DNA of 64,000 nt from Rhabdophis nuchalis (taxonomy: Eukaryota; Chordata; Lepidosauria; Squamata; Natricidae), in NCBI GenBank assembly GCA_039707465.1, contig CM077648.1, forward strand, positions 16,757,119-16,821,118. Reading direction: 5' to 3'. The position numbers and the translations under genes are program-made. Below, piece by piece: positions 1 through 10,735 of the stretch (position 1 is the first letter of the stretch; the number at the start of each line of letters is the position of its first letter). The notes under the pieces were generated by a model, which did not search any database, was not told where the DNA came from, and was given only the letters and a program-made list of their open reading frames with translations.

Positions 1-174
1 CCTGTAAATTTTCATGTAGAAAAAGAAATTCTGTAATTTTTCTTACAATACACAAAAACTTTCTAAGTTCAGCTTTTGTCCTTTGAAATACAAATTCCTT
101 GGATGGAGCCTTTCAGAATAAAGATTATCTCCCTTTTCAAGTGTACATCTGTCTTTTGGATGCCTTATTCGGTG

Positions 175-560
175 CAGGTAGTCCTCGCTTTACAACAGTT
201 CCCTTAGTGACCATTTGAAGTTGCAATGGCACCCATGACCATTTTTCACACTTAATGACCGTTGCGGCATCCCATAGTCACATCATCAAAATTCAGATGC
301 TTGGCAACTGACACACATTTATGACGGTTGCAGTGTCCTGGGGTCATGCGATCATGTGATTCTACGACCATCTGATAAGCAAAATCAATGGGGATACCAG
401 ATTCACTTAACAACTGTGTTACTAACTTAAGACCTGCACGGATTCACTTAACAGCTGTGCCAAGACAAGTCATACAATGGGGAAAAATTCACTTAACAAA
501 TGTTTTACTTAGCAACTAAAAATTTGGGCTCAATTGTGGTCGTAAGTCGAGGGCTACCTG
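175..560. mobile_element. Non-autonomous DNA transposon, CAGGTAGTCCTC-terminus family
   Basis: The ends form an inverted repeat: CAGGTAGTCCTCGCTTTACA on the left and TCGAGGGCTACCTG on the right. The interior has repeated motifs such as TTCACTTAACAACTG and GACGGTTGCAGTGTCCTGG that recur near 8.6, 18.7, 19.1, 29.2 and 40.7 kb. It has no coding capacity. I could not find a clear target duplication here, so the superfamily is not assigned. Confidence 0.7.
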
Positions 561-760
561 CATTATATTTTTAGACACTTTTTTGTGGGGCTTTTTAATA
601 GGGAAATACAAGGGCTAGTGGACATTAGTCTTAGTGGGGATTCTTTTACAGGAAGTTCTTGGTTAGTAGCAGCCTCATCCATTGGTCATTCAAACTTATA
701 ATGGTGCTGGAAAATTAACTTTACTTCCAATGCACAGAATCACGACCTCCATACTGTCCA

Positions 761-1172
761 TGTTAGAGTTCCAAATAGCATCCCAAAGAACATCAGAGTC
801 CAAGACAAAATATTGCTCAAAGTTCCAATTTATTAAGAGAGCCATGTTGGCACATCTGGGAAAACCCAAATCTGAAAGCTTCCCAGTTTTCCCACCCAGC
901 TGAAAGTTCAAGATCTTGCCCCCACACCCACAAGTCCATCACATGGTCCAATCTCCCACTGCCATGCTGGCAGCTTCCACCCATCCAGTTCCGGTCAGGT
1001 GCAGAGACAATGGATGACCTTGGCTTTCTAGAAAGAATTTTGTTATGGCTACATATCATCTAACTCCATACAATCCCCCCTCCAATTGTCCCACAATAAA
1101 AAATGCTTAGTAGAATAATAGAAAGTGTGGCAGGCCAAAGATCCACCAGAAAATATGACTGCAGGCCTGACA
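761..1172 (-). mobile_element. Solo LTR (412 bp)
   Basis: On the minus strand the segment runs from TGTCAGGCCTGCAG to GGAACTCTAACA, giving TG...CA ends. A 5-bp duplication flanks it with one mismatch (GTCCA at 756-760, GTCCG at 1173-1177). An AATAAA signal in minus orientation lies near 830. No internal retroelement sequence is adjacent, so it is probably a solo LTR left by recombination. Open frames across it are short and unrelated to known proteins. Confidence 0.6.
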
Positions 1173-1360
1173 GTCCGTCAGTCATATACCAGTTGCCAAG
1201 CACCTAAATTTTGATCATGTGCCCATGGGATGCTTCAACAATCATCTGAAAACCAATCATAAGTCACCTTTTATCAGTGCCAATGTTTAAAATAAAGGAT
1301 AGGCAACCTTATAAGTAGAGAACGCTTCTCCTATGCCACACAGGAACAACTCAGAGTACT

Positions 1361-1604
1361 AGGTAGCAATAACATTTAGACTTATATATCACTTCACAGG
1401 GGTTTACAGCCCTCTCTAAGCTGTTTACACAGTCAGCATATTTCCCCCAACAACCTGGGTCCTCATTTGACCGACCTCGGAAGGATGGAAGGCTGAGTCA
1501 ACCTTGAGATGGTGAGAATCAAACTGCCGAATTGCTGACAGCAGTCAGTCAGTAGAAATAGCCTGCAGTACTGCATTCTAACCACTGCGCCACCACAGCT
1601 CTGT
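1361..1604 (-). mobile_element. tRNA-derived SINE with CR1/L2-like tail
   Basis: Read on the minus strand it starts with a tRNA-like head (GGTGGCGCAGTGGTTAGAAT). It continues with the conserved body (GACTCAGCCTTCCATCCTTC) and ends in TATAAGTCTAAATGTTATTG. The same family recurs at 6.4, 6.8, 14.0, 14.4 and 37.3 kb. The head is a degenerate pol III promoter, not a functional tRNA. Confidence 0.85.
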
Positions 1605-2040
1605 TTAAGTACTATGTAGGAAGTACTTAAAACAGCTGGTGGGAACATATTTTGAGCAAGAGAATGAGTGGTATTCCTTCTTAAGTAACAGAATATTTAA
1701 GATCTACTCAAGAACCTTTGTTTATTTTATTCAATTCTCATGGTTTCTATGAGTTAGCGATTCTTAGAGGCTATCATGTTAAAAGCATAAGAAATTAAAT
1801 CATAACAGTAATAACAGTCCAAGAAAAAAAGGGACACAAAAAGTAGAAACACAAAGCTGAAACATTGAAGGAAATATATATATATATCTATATATCACTT
1901 AATAAGACTTCTCTTAACCGGATATTTTATTATAGAAGGTATCCCAATTTCTGCTGATTGAAAAACAATCTGAGGTGCACATATTTTTCATTTTAGCTCA
2001 CCCCCATTTATCATGGGAATTGTAATATATCAATAGGAAT
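1605..2040. other. AT-rich DNA without recognised features
   Basis: I see only a short AT microsatellite near 1876-1890. The last bases contain the target site of the LINE-1-derived insertion that follows. Confidence 0.5.
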
Positions 2041-2055
2041 AAGAACATTTCCTGG

Positions 2056-2932
2056 GATTATCTTCCGGTATCCGGCTCCAGCGGAGACGGGCGAGCCTAG
2101 GGCTCGCTCGCCGCTTTGTTGCCTTTTCTGCCCCCCCAGGGGGGCGAAACTCTCCGGTTACCGGAGGTTTCCCGCAGGGTCGGCTCAGAGGGAGCGGCCC
2201 TCGTCACGGCGGTGGGGAGGGCGCTCCTCTCTGCGACCTAGGAGGAGAGGAACATGCTAGCGGGGGTTTTTTCCTTCCCCAACGGCTGTCGGTGCCATTC
2301 GCTTTAATGGAGAGGGCTGAACGGAGAGATCGGGCGGATCGCCGAGGCTTCAGCTGCGAGAGAGAGTGAGTTTAAAAGAACACCTTTTTTTCCTTGCTGC
2401 CAGCCAGGCTGAACGGACTGGGAGGGGGGTGTTTAATTTAAAAAACCCCCCCCTCGGATTTAAGCGGCACGTTAAAATGGCTTCTCTGCAAAGAGAAAGC
2501 GGAAACTTTCACTCCGGACGGTCTTTAACAAGGGAAAGTGGATTGTGACTTTCTGCAACATTGTTTCTAGGTCTGGCTGAGCTTAAAAAATTTCTTTTTT
2601 TTGCTACTCTCTCCCTCTGGCTGCGAGATGGGCGGTGGAAGTGGCTTCACTTTGTCCCTTGCCTGACTATTTCAACTAAGGAAAATTTCCAGCGTCTCTT
2701 TGAAAGCAGGACTCTCTCTGGATTTTTGAATTTTTTTTTCTTTTGATGGATTTGTGACTTCTTCTCTGGAATACCTTCGTTATTATTATTTGCTGATTTG
2801 GGAAATTGTGTCTCTTTTGGTTTCTGAATGGTTTGCAACTTCACAGCCCTGAACTGAACTGAGCTCCTGGTTTGCCCCACCAGCCCCACCCGGAAAACGC
2901 CATCTTGGTGGCAGTGACTCTAACTTTTAACC
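2056..2932 (+). promoter_or_regulatory. 5' UTR / probable internal promoter of the ORF1-only L1
   Basis: About 877 bp with a GC- and CpG-rich first third (for example GACGGGCGAGCCTAGGGCTC), then pyrimidine-rich sequence leading to a good start context (AACCATGG). The other copy has a 5' UTR of similar length with the same first bases. Because the first bases are kept in two independent insertions, transcription probably starts at or near them, as in L1 elements with internal promoters. Short open frames here are not conserved and were not called as genes. Confidence 0.5.
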
Positions 2933-3781
2933 ATGGCACAAGAAGCAGCACTTGTAAATTTGGAACAAAGGATGGCTTCTCTTGAAACTTCTATGCAAAC
3001 TTTGATATTAGAAATAAAGGCCCAGAGGGCTGAAAATAGTACTTTTAAAAAGGAACTATTGGATACCCGGAAGCAAGTGTTGGAGAATACACAGAAGAAT
3101 GAAGAATTGGAAGGAGGGCTGGAGGGGGCTAAGGGAGAGATTAAAAATGTTTCTAATGAGGTGGGGGAAATAAATGGGCATGTGTCTAGGATAGATATGG
3201 AAAGAATGACATATTTTTTGAGATTTCAGAATGTTCTTGAGGAATCTGGTGAATGCCTACCTGATCTTATGAGTACAATTTTAGCAGACTATTTACAAAA
3301 ACTTAAGGATGAGATCAGGGGGGACATTGACCTAGCCTATAGAATTAATTCTGCATATGCCAGGATGAATGAAGTGCCTAGAGAGATACATGTGAAATTT
3401 GTTAGAAGGTCAACCAGAGAGGAAATCCTGAAATTGCAGAGAGAAAGTCCATTAATTTACCAACTAAAAACGGTCACTATCTTGAAGCAGATTCCTAGAA
3501 AGATTCGAGATGCAAGACGGAAATTTTCCTTCTTGTCTAAAACATTGTTTGATCACGGGATTTGGTTCAAGTGGGTGACACCCGAAGGGATGCTGGTGTT
3601 CTGGGAAGGAGGAAGAGTGAGGATTAAAACAGTTGCTGAGGCGGAAGCCTTTCTTAAAAAACATTCCTCTGCCCTGGGGGAAGATCCAGGGGGGACGGAG
3701 GGGGTCACGGCCCCGCCCGCGTGGGGCCAGGGGGGAGAGAAAGAAGATACAATAGCCAAAAGACTTAGATCAAAAAAATAA
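2933..3781 (+). CDS. LINE-1 ORF1 protein (RNA chaperone), intact, 282 aa
   Basis: The frame opens at ATG in a strong context (ACCATGG) and closes at TAA with no interruption. Residues 1 to about 88 are rich in heptad-spaced Leu/Glu/Lys and predict a coiled coil (LEQRMASLETSMQTLILEIK, then KQVLENTQKNEELEGGLEGA). In L1 ORF1p this region drives trimerisation. Residues about 92-175 fit the RRM-like domain (TYFLRFQNVLEESGECLPDL; VPREIHVKFVRRSTREEIL). Residues about 176-248 fit the basic C-terminal domain (ILKQIPRKIRDARRKFSFLS; EGMLVFWEGGRVRIKT). The tail is Gly/Pro-rich and ends KRLRSKK. L1 ORF1p is a cytoplasmic single-strand nucleic-acid-binding chaperone of the retrotransposition RNP. Vertebrate ORF1p is usually somewhat longer (human 338 aa), mainly in the coiled coil. 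No ORF2 follows. The intact frame, next to a decayed sister copy, suggests this insertion is younger. It is an element gene, not a host gene. Confidence 0.88.
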   Translation: MAQEAALVNLEQRMASLETSMQTLILEIKAQRAENSTFKKELLDTRKQVLENTQKNEELEGGLEGAKGEIKNVSNEVGEINGHVSRIDMERMTYFLRFQNVLEESGECLPDLMSTILADYLQKLKDEIRGDIDLAYRINSAYARMNEVPREIHVKFVRRSTREEILKLQRESPLIYQLKTVTILKQIPRKIRDARRKFSFLSKTLFDHGIWFKWVTPEGMLVFWEGGRVRIKTVAEAEAFLKKHSSALGEDPGGTEGVTAPPAWGQGGEKEDTIAKRLRSKK

Positions 3782-4035
3782 CTTTGCCTTGATTTTTCTT
3801 GAACAATTTTGTATAATATTTCTATCCGGACTTTTTGTAAATGTCTGACAGCATGGAAGGGAGAATTTAGGTAAATGTACTTGCTTTCATCTTGTAGTGG
3901 TATGGAAAATGTTTTCTATGTTAACTTTTTTTTTAAAGTGTATTTTGAGGTCTCGGAAGGTCCGACGACTCTGACGTGAATGCTCTCAAAATTTCTTTCT
4001 AACCATTACCCTATCCTGTTAAAAAATGTAAAACC

Positions 4036-4055
4036 AATAAAACTTTTTCAATAAA
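4036..4055 (+). promoter_or_regulatory. Polyadenylation signals of the ORF1-only L1
   Basis: Two AATAAA hexamers (4036-4041 and 4050-4055) sit just before the poly-A tract. The motif CCAATAAAACTTTTTCAATA is kept in the second copy (minus strand near 53.1 kb). Confidence 0.75.
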
Positions 4056-4371
4056 AAAAAAAAAAAAGAACATTTCCTGGAAAGCAATAAATGCTTGAAA
4101 GATATTAGGTTCATTCCTTGGTATTAGCAATCTACGCATCACAATAGGTCAAGTATGTTGTAAAAGGGTTTTGGCTACTAAATCCAGAATCCAATCCATT
4201 GCAAAGCTTCATTAACTCTTTGAGGCTTTGCATCCCACATGTTAAGTTTGGTTTATGTACAAGTTCAGGTTTCTTATCCTGAAGAAAAAAAGGGGGGGGG
4301 GAGGAAATATAATTTAAATAGATTCTAGACTCATCCCAGTAGCAAATGGATCACTTCCAGCAACTGATAGG

Positions 4372-4376
<5 letters not shown>

Positions 4377-4464
<88 letters not shown>
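4377..4464. repeat. (CT)n microsatellite
   Basis: About 88 bp of nearly uninterrupted CT dinucleotides. It creates an Arg-Glu repeat frame on the minus strand that is not a gene. Confidence 0.97.
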
Positions 4465-4470
<6 letters not shown>

Positions 4471-5650
4471 ATTTCTTTTAATGAGGGCCAGGTGACCATC
4501 TGCTACATCATCTGGGCTAAGCCATGGACAAAAGGTAGAGTTTTTATCCTGGACATTTGCCGACTTCAGTTATTAAAAATGTTTCTGGCAACAGTGTAAG
4601 ACAGAACTGTTCATGCATAATTTTTCTGGCTGCTCGGAAGTATTGTGGTGGCAGCGGCACATGCTAAAAAAATCATTTTGATTTTATATCTATTTTGGTT
4701 CGTCCTCTGTAGCACCTTACAAGCTTTTGTCAACTAAAATATAAAATAAAATGTAACATATTGCACACGAATGAAGCGATCGGGATTAGTGGAAGGTTTC
4801 TGTGGGCAGAACAATAGACTGTAATAATATGATAAGCTCACCACATTTCTATATTTTTTTATTGTCTCCTTATTTCTTTAACATTTTGATCCATGTCATA
4901 ACTAGACGGTTGTCTTTATTTCCTTACTCCATTCTCAGATATTGATGGATGTGGATTGTGAAACACACACACCCACCCATCCAGGTATATATAATGTAAA
5001 TATCCATAAATATTCAATGTGTAACGTAAGGATATGAAATGTTATGGGGACTGAGAAAAAGAAATTATATGTGGCCTGTTAATTTGGGTGGCAATCAAGG
5101 CTCTTTATAATTTGTAAGTCTATTTTGTACCTATACAAAATTCACACACGCATGTACACATGCACGCTGGATACCTGTGATTTGCGATGAAACTATGTGA
5201 TTGGGCAATGCAGGAGTAATTTGGTTCACAATCCATTGGCTCAGTGGTGGTCGGTGATTGAAATACATAAGGAATTATCGCTCCCGCAGCCTTGAGCCCA
5301 GAAGCAGTTCCATAGATGGAAGGTGTAGACATTTTGGTGAGGTACTGACATTTAGTACTGTAAGGAGCCCCAGGCCACTCCTGAGTGAAGGAGTGGAACA
5401 TCTGCCAGTTTGAACTGAGGTAACGGAATATAAGGCAACTGGCAATTGGAACAGAGTTCTTTTCAGCTGGGGAGGGGGAGTAGAACTCCTTAGCATCAGA
5501 GCGTGTTAATTACTGTATAAGAAATACTAATGATCTGATTGTCATTTCGAAAAATCCTTTCTTAGCAAACACCTAGAAGCCAACAGGAACATACCTGCCA
5601 AATTTCAAGTTTGTAGGCTTTACAGTTCTGGAGATTTTGTGATGAGTGAG
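4465..5650. other. No recognisable feature
   Basis: AT-rich sequence with scattered short frames and a short CA tract near 4965. I found no repeat with clear ends and no coding pattern. Confidence 0.4.
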
Positions 5651-5653
5651 TGG

Positions 5654-5745
5654 TGTGTATATATATATCTATATATCTATATATCTATATATCTCTGTGT
5701 GTGTGTGTGTGTGTGTGTGTATGTATAGATAGAGATAGAGATATA
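5654..5745. repeat. Compound TA/TATC/GT/GATA microsatellite
   Basis: TATATATC units pass into a (GT)n run and then into GATAGA units. It is simple sequence. Confidence 0.95.
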
Positions 5746-5775
5746 GTTTCATGGCTTCTATACATCAGCAAAAGG

Positions 5776-5884
5776 CAATGTCTATGTAGATTCCCACTCA
5801 TCCAGGTTGTGGTTGTATCAAAGGTAGTTTTTCAAAAGGCCAACTGGATTAGTCCAGTTGCCTTTTGAAAAAGCACCTCAGAGG
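5776..5884. repeat. Collapsed palindromic copy of the Penelope-like 35-kb repeat
   Basis: The left part (GATTCCCACTCATCCAGG) matches the start of the repeat at 35095. The centre is an inverted repeat of about 19 bp: TTTTTCAAAAGGCCAACTGG, a TTAG loop, then CCAGTTGCCTTTTGAAAAA. It looks like an internally deleted, fold-back derivative. Confidence 0.55.
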
Positions 5885-6390
5885 CAGCAATAGACAATGC
5901 ATATCATTTCAGTATTATTGCCAAGAAGACAATATGGATGTATACATAAAACTGTTTAGAGTCAGGTTTTGATTCAAGAGAGAGCCAACAGACTTCACAA
6001 ATTATTACTCTGCAGAGTGGCTAGTGATCATTAAGAGAACTTTCCTACCACTGGATTTTTAGTGAATTCGATGGCAATCAAGCGGATGCCTTACCGTAAC
6101 CTCATTCAAACTCTGCAAACCTAACTGGTGAGAGGGAATCTTGGAGAGTTGGAGAGAAAGGAGTCAAGATGGGATAGTGGGATAGACAGGACACTTGAGA
6201 GAGAAGAAGTGTGGTTGAAAAGCCTGAGACTTGGATCTATGAACTGAGGGATAGCGGGAACCCATATTTGAGCTTCCTAGATCCTAAAGCTTTTGGAGAT
6301 ATTAGATGATCTGCTTCTGGTGTAGACAGATGCATTGTGGGTGAAGATGGCTAGGGATAGGTTTGTGAACATGGAGGCATTTAGTGATAG
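5885..6390. other. No recognisable feature
   Basis: Mixed-composition sequence with no clear repeat ends, RNA gene or coding pattern. Confidence 0.4.
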
Positions 6391-6628
6391 CAATCACAAT
6401 AACATTTAGACTTGTATACCCCCTCATAGTCTTTACAGCACTCCCTGGATGGCTTACAATCTAGAAGCATTATTTGCATATTGCCCCCTACAATCTTGGT
6501 CCTCATTTTGCTGACTTCAGAAGGATGGGAGGCTGAGTCAACTTTGAGCCCTGTTAGGATCAAACTCCAGGCTGTGGGCAGAGTTTGTCTGCAATACTGC
6601 ACTTTAACCACTATGCCACCAGGGCTCT
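6388..6628 (-). mobile_element. tRNA-derived SINE with CR1/L2-like tail
   Basis: Same family as 1361-1604, more diverged. The (GCTATT)-type tail starts at the left, the body motif GACTCAGCCTCCCATCCTTC is present on the minus strand, and the tRNA-like head lies at the right end. Confidence 0.75.
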
Positions 6629-6758
6629 ATTAGTGATGTGCCATTTGATACAAATTAACGTTTTTGTTGTATAGTTTTCATTGTTTTTTATTATTTTTTA
6701 TGTTGCATGCCACCCAGTGTTGCTTATTGAGATTGGTGGCTATAGAAATCAAATAAAT

Positions 6759-7334
6759 AGCAATAGCAATAGCATTTAGACTTATATACCTCTTCACAGT
6801 GCTTTACAGCCCTCTCTTAAGTGGTTTACACAGTCAGCATATTGCCCCCAACAATCTGGGTCTTTATTTTACCCACCTCGGAAGGCTGGAAGGCTGAGTC
6901 AACCTTCAACTAGTGAGATTCAAACTGCCGATCTGCTGGAAGCCAGCAGTGATCAGAAGTAGCCTGCAGTAAAAGATAAAGGTTCCCCTCGCACATATGT
7001 GTTTGTTGTTCCTGACTCTAGGAGGCGGTGCTCATCACTGTTTCAAAGCTGAAGAGCCAGCACTGTCCGAAGATGTCTCTGTGGTCATGTGGCTGGCATG
7101 ACTCAATGCCAAAGGTGCACGGAACACTGTTACTTTCCCACCAAAGGTGGTTCCTATTTTTCTACTTGCATTTTTACATGTTTTAGAACTGCTAGGTTGG
7201 CAGAAGCTGGGACAAGTAACGGGAGCTCACTCTGTTATGCGGCGCTAGGGATTCAAACCGGCAAACTGCTGACCTTTCTGATTGACAAGCTCAGCGTCTT
7301 AGCCACCGCCTACACTGCGCCACCACGGCTCTTA
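6759..7334 (-). mobile_element. tRNA-derived SINE (GCTATT tail), split by another SINE
   Basis: Tail and body occupy 6759-6971. The last bases of the tRNA-like head (minus strand GAGCCGTGGTGGCGCAGTG) resume at about 7315-7334. The gap is filled by a different SINE. The flanks GCCTGCAGTA and GCCTACACTG look like a decayed target duplication. Confidence 0.7.
6972..7314 (-). mobile_element. tRNA-derived SINE with Bov-B-like tail (Sauria-SINE type)
   Basis: On the minus strand the tRNA-derived head is followed by motifs shared with the copies at 29.3 and 55.5 kb (CTTGTCCCAGCTTCTGCCAA, CATGACCACAGAGACATCTT). The element ends in CGAGGGGAACCTTTATCTTT. The CGACTAGCACATATGTGCGA-type tail resembles the Bov-B LINE 3' end. 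Naming it a Sauria SINE is from memory of the family. Confidence 0.75.
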
Positions 7335-8534
7335 ATGTAAGTTAAAAAAAGAATAGGTGCGTGTGAATAGGTGTGAATAAATGAAATATATGTGATTTTT
7401 GGATCTGCCCATTTGGACGTCAACTATTGCTATGATTCAGCCTTGGGGAATTTACCCCTAAGAAAACGCACCTACCTTTTCTGTGCATATGCTAAGCTGT
7501 CTGATGGGTTGTATTGCAGGAAGATCCCAGTAAGTGTTTGCCTAATTATGTTGGCATAGAATAACTGGAAATGAATTTTTTGTTTCCACTTAGCAGCACA
7601 ATATTGCTTGCCATTTCAAGCAAAGCTCGGGCAACATAAGAGAAATTCATTCACCGAAATCTTGCTTTGTTAGATCCATGAAAGCAATAAACCATATGTC
7701 ATTAAAATGAATAATGACCTTGCTAGGCTTTTCAGAAATTACTACTATTACTGAAAAGCTAGGTTAATCTTTTACTAAAGCCGTAAGTAAGTTGGGCTTT
7801 TACGATGATTTCAGTATTTTGCCTTCGAAAGCACCCAACAAAAGAAAGGGAAAGATGATATTGTAAATCTTAAAACAGGCAGTTTTAGCCGCGATCTCTG
7901 GTTTTATATTCGTAGAAGGGCAGGGCATCTGGTTTGCAGACACATGCTATCAAAATCTCTTTCTTATTGTGACTAGATCATAATGCTTTAAAGCATGGAT
8001 TTATTGCATAGGGACAGAGTGAATTCTATCACAAAGTAGGATCTTAATACAAGAGTGATTGTTTTGTACTGGAGCAAGGAGCGTGCAAACACACACACAC
8101 ACACAATGTTTTTGTCTGATGGAGTGGAGAAAAACAGAAGATTTTTTTACCCTGACAGAGAGTAAGTGGGTTCCTTACACCACACTATACTGGCCAGTTC
8201 TACAATCATTAACTGTCTTGGCTTTCCGCAGCTCTTTGCTTACTATCAGTGAGAAGCGTGTATCTTATCTTTCCAAAATACTATTTTGTAGGTTCCTAAC
8301 TGGTGTATTGGCAGGGCTAATATGTTTTGAATGTTCAAGTTAAGATGAACTCCCAGATTCAGCTGTAAATAATATTGCAACGATAATTTAAATGATCACT
8401 TGGTTTAATCCATTCCATGGGTAGAATTTTGCACCCTGGATGTCAGTACATTGATGTAACATGAAATTGTTGCGATATGAGGAACAGTGTGTTGGTTTGC
8501 AATATCATTATTTGTTCTACCTTACATACAATAC
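7335..8534. other. No recognisable feature apart from a short (CA)n
   Basis: AT-rich sequence with a short CA tract at about 8088-8105. No repeat with defined ends and no convincing coding frame. Confidence 0.4.
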
Positions 8535-8661
8535 AGGTAACCCTCAATGTATGATCCCAACTGAGCCCAATTTATGTTTCTGAGACATTTATTAAGTCAA
8601 TTTTACCCCATTTTACGATTTTTCTTGCCAGAGCTGTTAAGCAAGTTGTCAAGTTAATAAC
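8535..8661 (+). mobile_element. 5' part of CAGGTAGTCCTC-family DNA element
   Basis: It begins ACAGGTAACCCTCAATGTAT and follows the family interior as far as AAGTTAATAAC, where an LTR interrupts it. The remaining part is not found on the far side. Confidence 0.6.
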
Positions 8662-9023
8662 TGTTGTGGCCCACCAGCAGAGCTGGCAGCAGATTCGGAC
8701 ACTGAGGAGGTTGGGGAGGAACATGGGCCAGTCCTGGAGTCTGGGGAAGGTTCGGATGAGGGCTCTGTGTCAGAGGCAGAGAGGGGGCCAGAGCCATATA
8801 CCAGTTATCAGCTGCCTTCAGAGTCAGACATCAGTGAGGCAGATGAACAGCTGGAGCCTGTTCCCAGTGTGCGCATATGCAGAGTTGCCAGACGAAGAGA
8901 ACAGCTAAAGAACACGGGTCGACTTGGGAGTAAAGCCAGAGGTGGACGATGAATGCCCGCCCCCAGAGGAAATAAAAGAGGAGCGAAAGGGGAGTGGACT
9001 TTGCAGGAGACCATTAGTCCGAA
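8662..9023 (+). mobile_element. LTR fragment, TGTTGTGGCCC family
   Basis: It starts TGTTGTGGCCCACCAGCAGA immediately after AATAAC and aligns with the complete LTRs at 44188-44797 and 36005-36559 (minus). The match stops near TTTGCAGGAGACCATTAGTC, so the 3' part is missing. The 5' part keeps an open acidic frame (ELAADSDTEEVGEEHGPVLE and following) that is also open in the other two copies. Confidence 0.75.
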
Positions 9024-9785
9024 CCGGTAGAATACCAGCTCTGCTTCCTACCTCCCTATCTATTCAGTCGTATGGATTAAAAGATTAGTTATCTCTGTTT
9101 CTTGTGAATGGATAGTGCCATTTTGGAAATATGGAAAAACTCAAGTATAGTTTTATAGAAAAATGTTAGCGGGCTAAGTAGATTTTGAGAAAATATATCA
9201 ACATAATCTCTGAAAAGAAAATGGGAGAAAGAAATGATTGTGAGAGCTATAAAGTGTCAATGGGAGAAAGAAAATGTGTGAAATATTTAGGTTGTCTTTT
9301 TGTTGTGTGATTTCTTTGGCATATGGATTTTATTTACTTATTCATCAAATTTATTGGTTCCCCATCTTACCACAGGGTAAATCTTATGCATAAGCTATTT
9401 TTAATTCACATGTTAAATTGTTATTTTTTTTGAAAAAGAGATAAGAGTTCACACTTGAGGATTTGCATAGCTTCATTCTTTTCTTTCTAAGTGTCATTGC
9501 ACAAAAATGTACAGCTATTATTAAAAATGACAGGAGACTATCTGTGTGTCGGTAAATGACATAAAGGAAGCCTGACCTCATGACTGCAGTTTGTGTCATA
9601 TTAACAGTAGGTTAGATTGTGATTTATGTAACTTAGTTCATGCTTTGTGCGTTACTAGTAATGTGACTTCTTGGATTTTGGAAGGCAGTAACCCAAAGGT
9701 GTTCCAATTGAAATCTTCACTTAAGGCAGAGGACAACGATTAGTGTTTATTCTTCTTTAGTTCTCCAGTGAAGTACTAACATAAT
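9024..9785. other. No recognisable feature
   Basis: AT-rich sequence, only scattered short frames. Confidence 0.4.
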
Positions 9786-10735
9786 TATAACAAGAGAGAT
9801 AATTCTTTATTGGCCAAGTGTGATTGGACACACAAGGAATTTGTCTTCAGTGCATAAGGTCTCGGTGTACATAAGGAGAATACAATATATTCATCAAGAA
9901 TAAAAAGATGCAACACTTAAGGATAGACAAGGTTAAGAATAAGCTATCAAATCATACAAGTAAACAAATGAAACGATATAAATTGAAAGATACAAGCAAC
10001 ATGGTTATTGTCATAAGTGGGAGGAGATAGGTACTAGGAAGGAAGAGAAGAATAATAGTAATAGTCTTAGTAAATTATTTGACAGTGTTGTGGGAATTAG
10101 TTGTTAAGCACAGTGATGGCACTTGGGAAAAAACTGTCCTTGTGTCTAGTTGTTCTGGTGTGCAGTGCCCTATAGCAGTGATGGCGAACTTATGGCACGG
10201 GTGGCACAGGTGGCACGTGGAACCATTTCTTAGGGCACGCGAGGCATTGCCCTGTCAGCTCCAGCGTGCATGTGTGCGCTGGCCAGCTGATTTAGGCCTC
10301 CTTTTGAGGCCGTTCTTCGCCCTCTTCAGCTTCCCTGAAGCCTCGGGAGGTGGGGAGGGAAGGCTATTTTCACCCTCCTCAGGCTCCTAGAAAGCCTCTG
10401 GAGCCTGGGGAGGGCAAAAAATGTGTGCCAAAAGTAGGGGGTCACCCATAGGATTAAGGGTGTGGCACGCCCATGCACGAGCCCCCTGCGCTCTCCCTGC
10501 TTTTGGCACTTGAGCTAAAATAGGTTAGCCATCACTGCCCTATAGCGTCATTTTGAGGTTAGGAGTTGAAACTATTATGTCCAGGATGTGAGGGGGTCTG
10601 TAAATATTTTCACAGCCCTCTTTTGGACTCTTGCAGTATACAGGCCCTCAATGAAAGGCAGGTTGGTAGCAATTGTTTTTTCTTTCTTTTTCTGATTATC
10701 CGTTGAAGTCTCTGTCTGTCTTATTTGTTTGCAGA
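9786..10735 (-). repeat. LINE-like interspersed repeat, split by a hAT element
   Basis: Two blocks, 9786-10175 and 10546-10735, are continuous once the hAT insertion is removed. They carry motifs I associate with a common squamate interspersed repeat, such as TTTATTGGCCAAGTGTGATT and GAAAGGCAGGTTGGTAGCAA. No reverse-transcriptase residues are visible, so the family is left open. Confidence 0.45.
10176..10537. mobile_element. Non-autonomous hAT, family B (CAGTGATGGCGAACC)
   Basis: Left end CAGTGATGGCGAACTTATGG, right end TAGGTTAGCCATCACTG. They are inverted repeats, flanked by a perfect 8-bp duplication CCCTATAG (10168-10175 and 10538-10545). An 8-bp duplication and CAG...CTG ends are hallmarks of hAT elements. 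It has no transposase. Confidence 0.92.

Larger units (their letters stand above)
2056..4065 (+). mobile_element. Complete ORF1-only LINE-1 element (HAL1-like)
   Basis: This is a full insertion of 2010 bp flanked by a perfect 15-bp target duplication, AAGAACATTTCCTGG, at 2041-2055 and 4066-4080. Order: a GC- and CpG-rich 5' UTR of about 877 bp starting near CTTCCGGTATCCGGCTCCAG, an intact ORF1 (2933-3781), a 3' UTR of about 285 bp, polyadenylation signals and a poly-A tail. There is no ORF2, endonuclease or reverse transcriptase. A second insertion at 53095-55071 has the same 5' start, the same ORF1-to-3'UTR junction and the same 3' end. The missing ORF2 is therefore a family trait and not a private deletion. 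In mammals such elements are called HAL1 (half-L1). Mobilisation would need ORF2 protein supplied by another L1 (inference). Confidence 0.88.

Noticed and set aside
2366..2746. Short frames in the L1 5' UTR as upstream ORFs with function
   Set aside because: I see no matching frames in the second copy, and the region is explained as UTR.
4314..4499. Minus-strand frame of Arg-Glu repeats
   Set aside because: Produced by the (CT)n microsatellite; simple sequence, not a protein.
8657..8661. ATAAC target preference of the TGTTGTGGCCC LTR
   Set aside because: ATAAC precedes the LTRs at 8662, 44188 and (on the minus strand) 17716, but the 36-kb copy lacks it. Three cases are too few.
8662..8952. 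Acidic protein frame as a host gene
   Set aside because: The same frame occurs at 44188 and 36559 (minus) inside LTRs with TG...CA ends.
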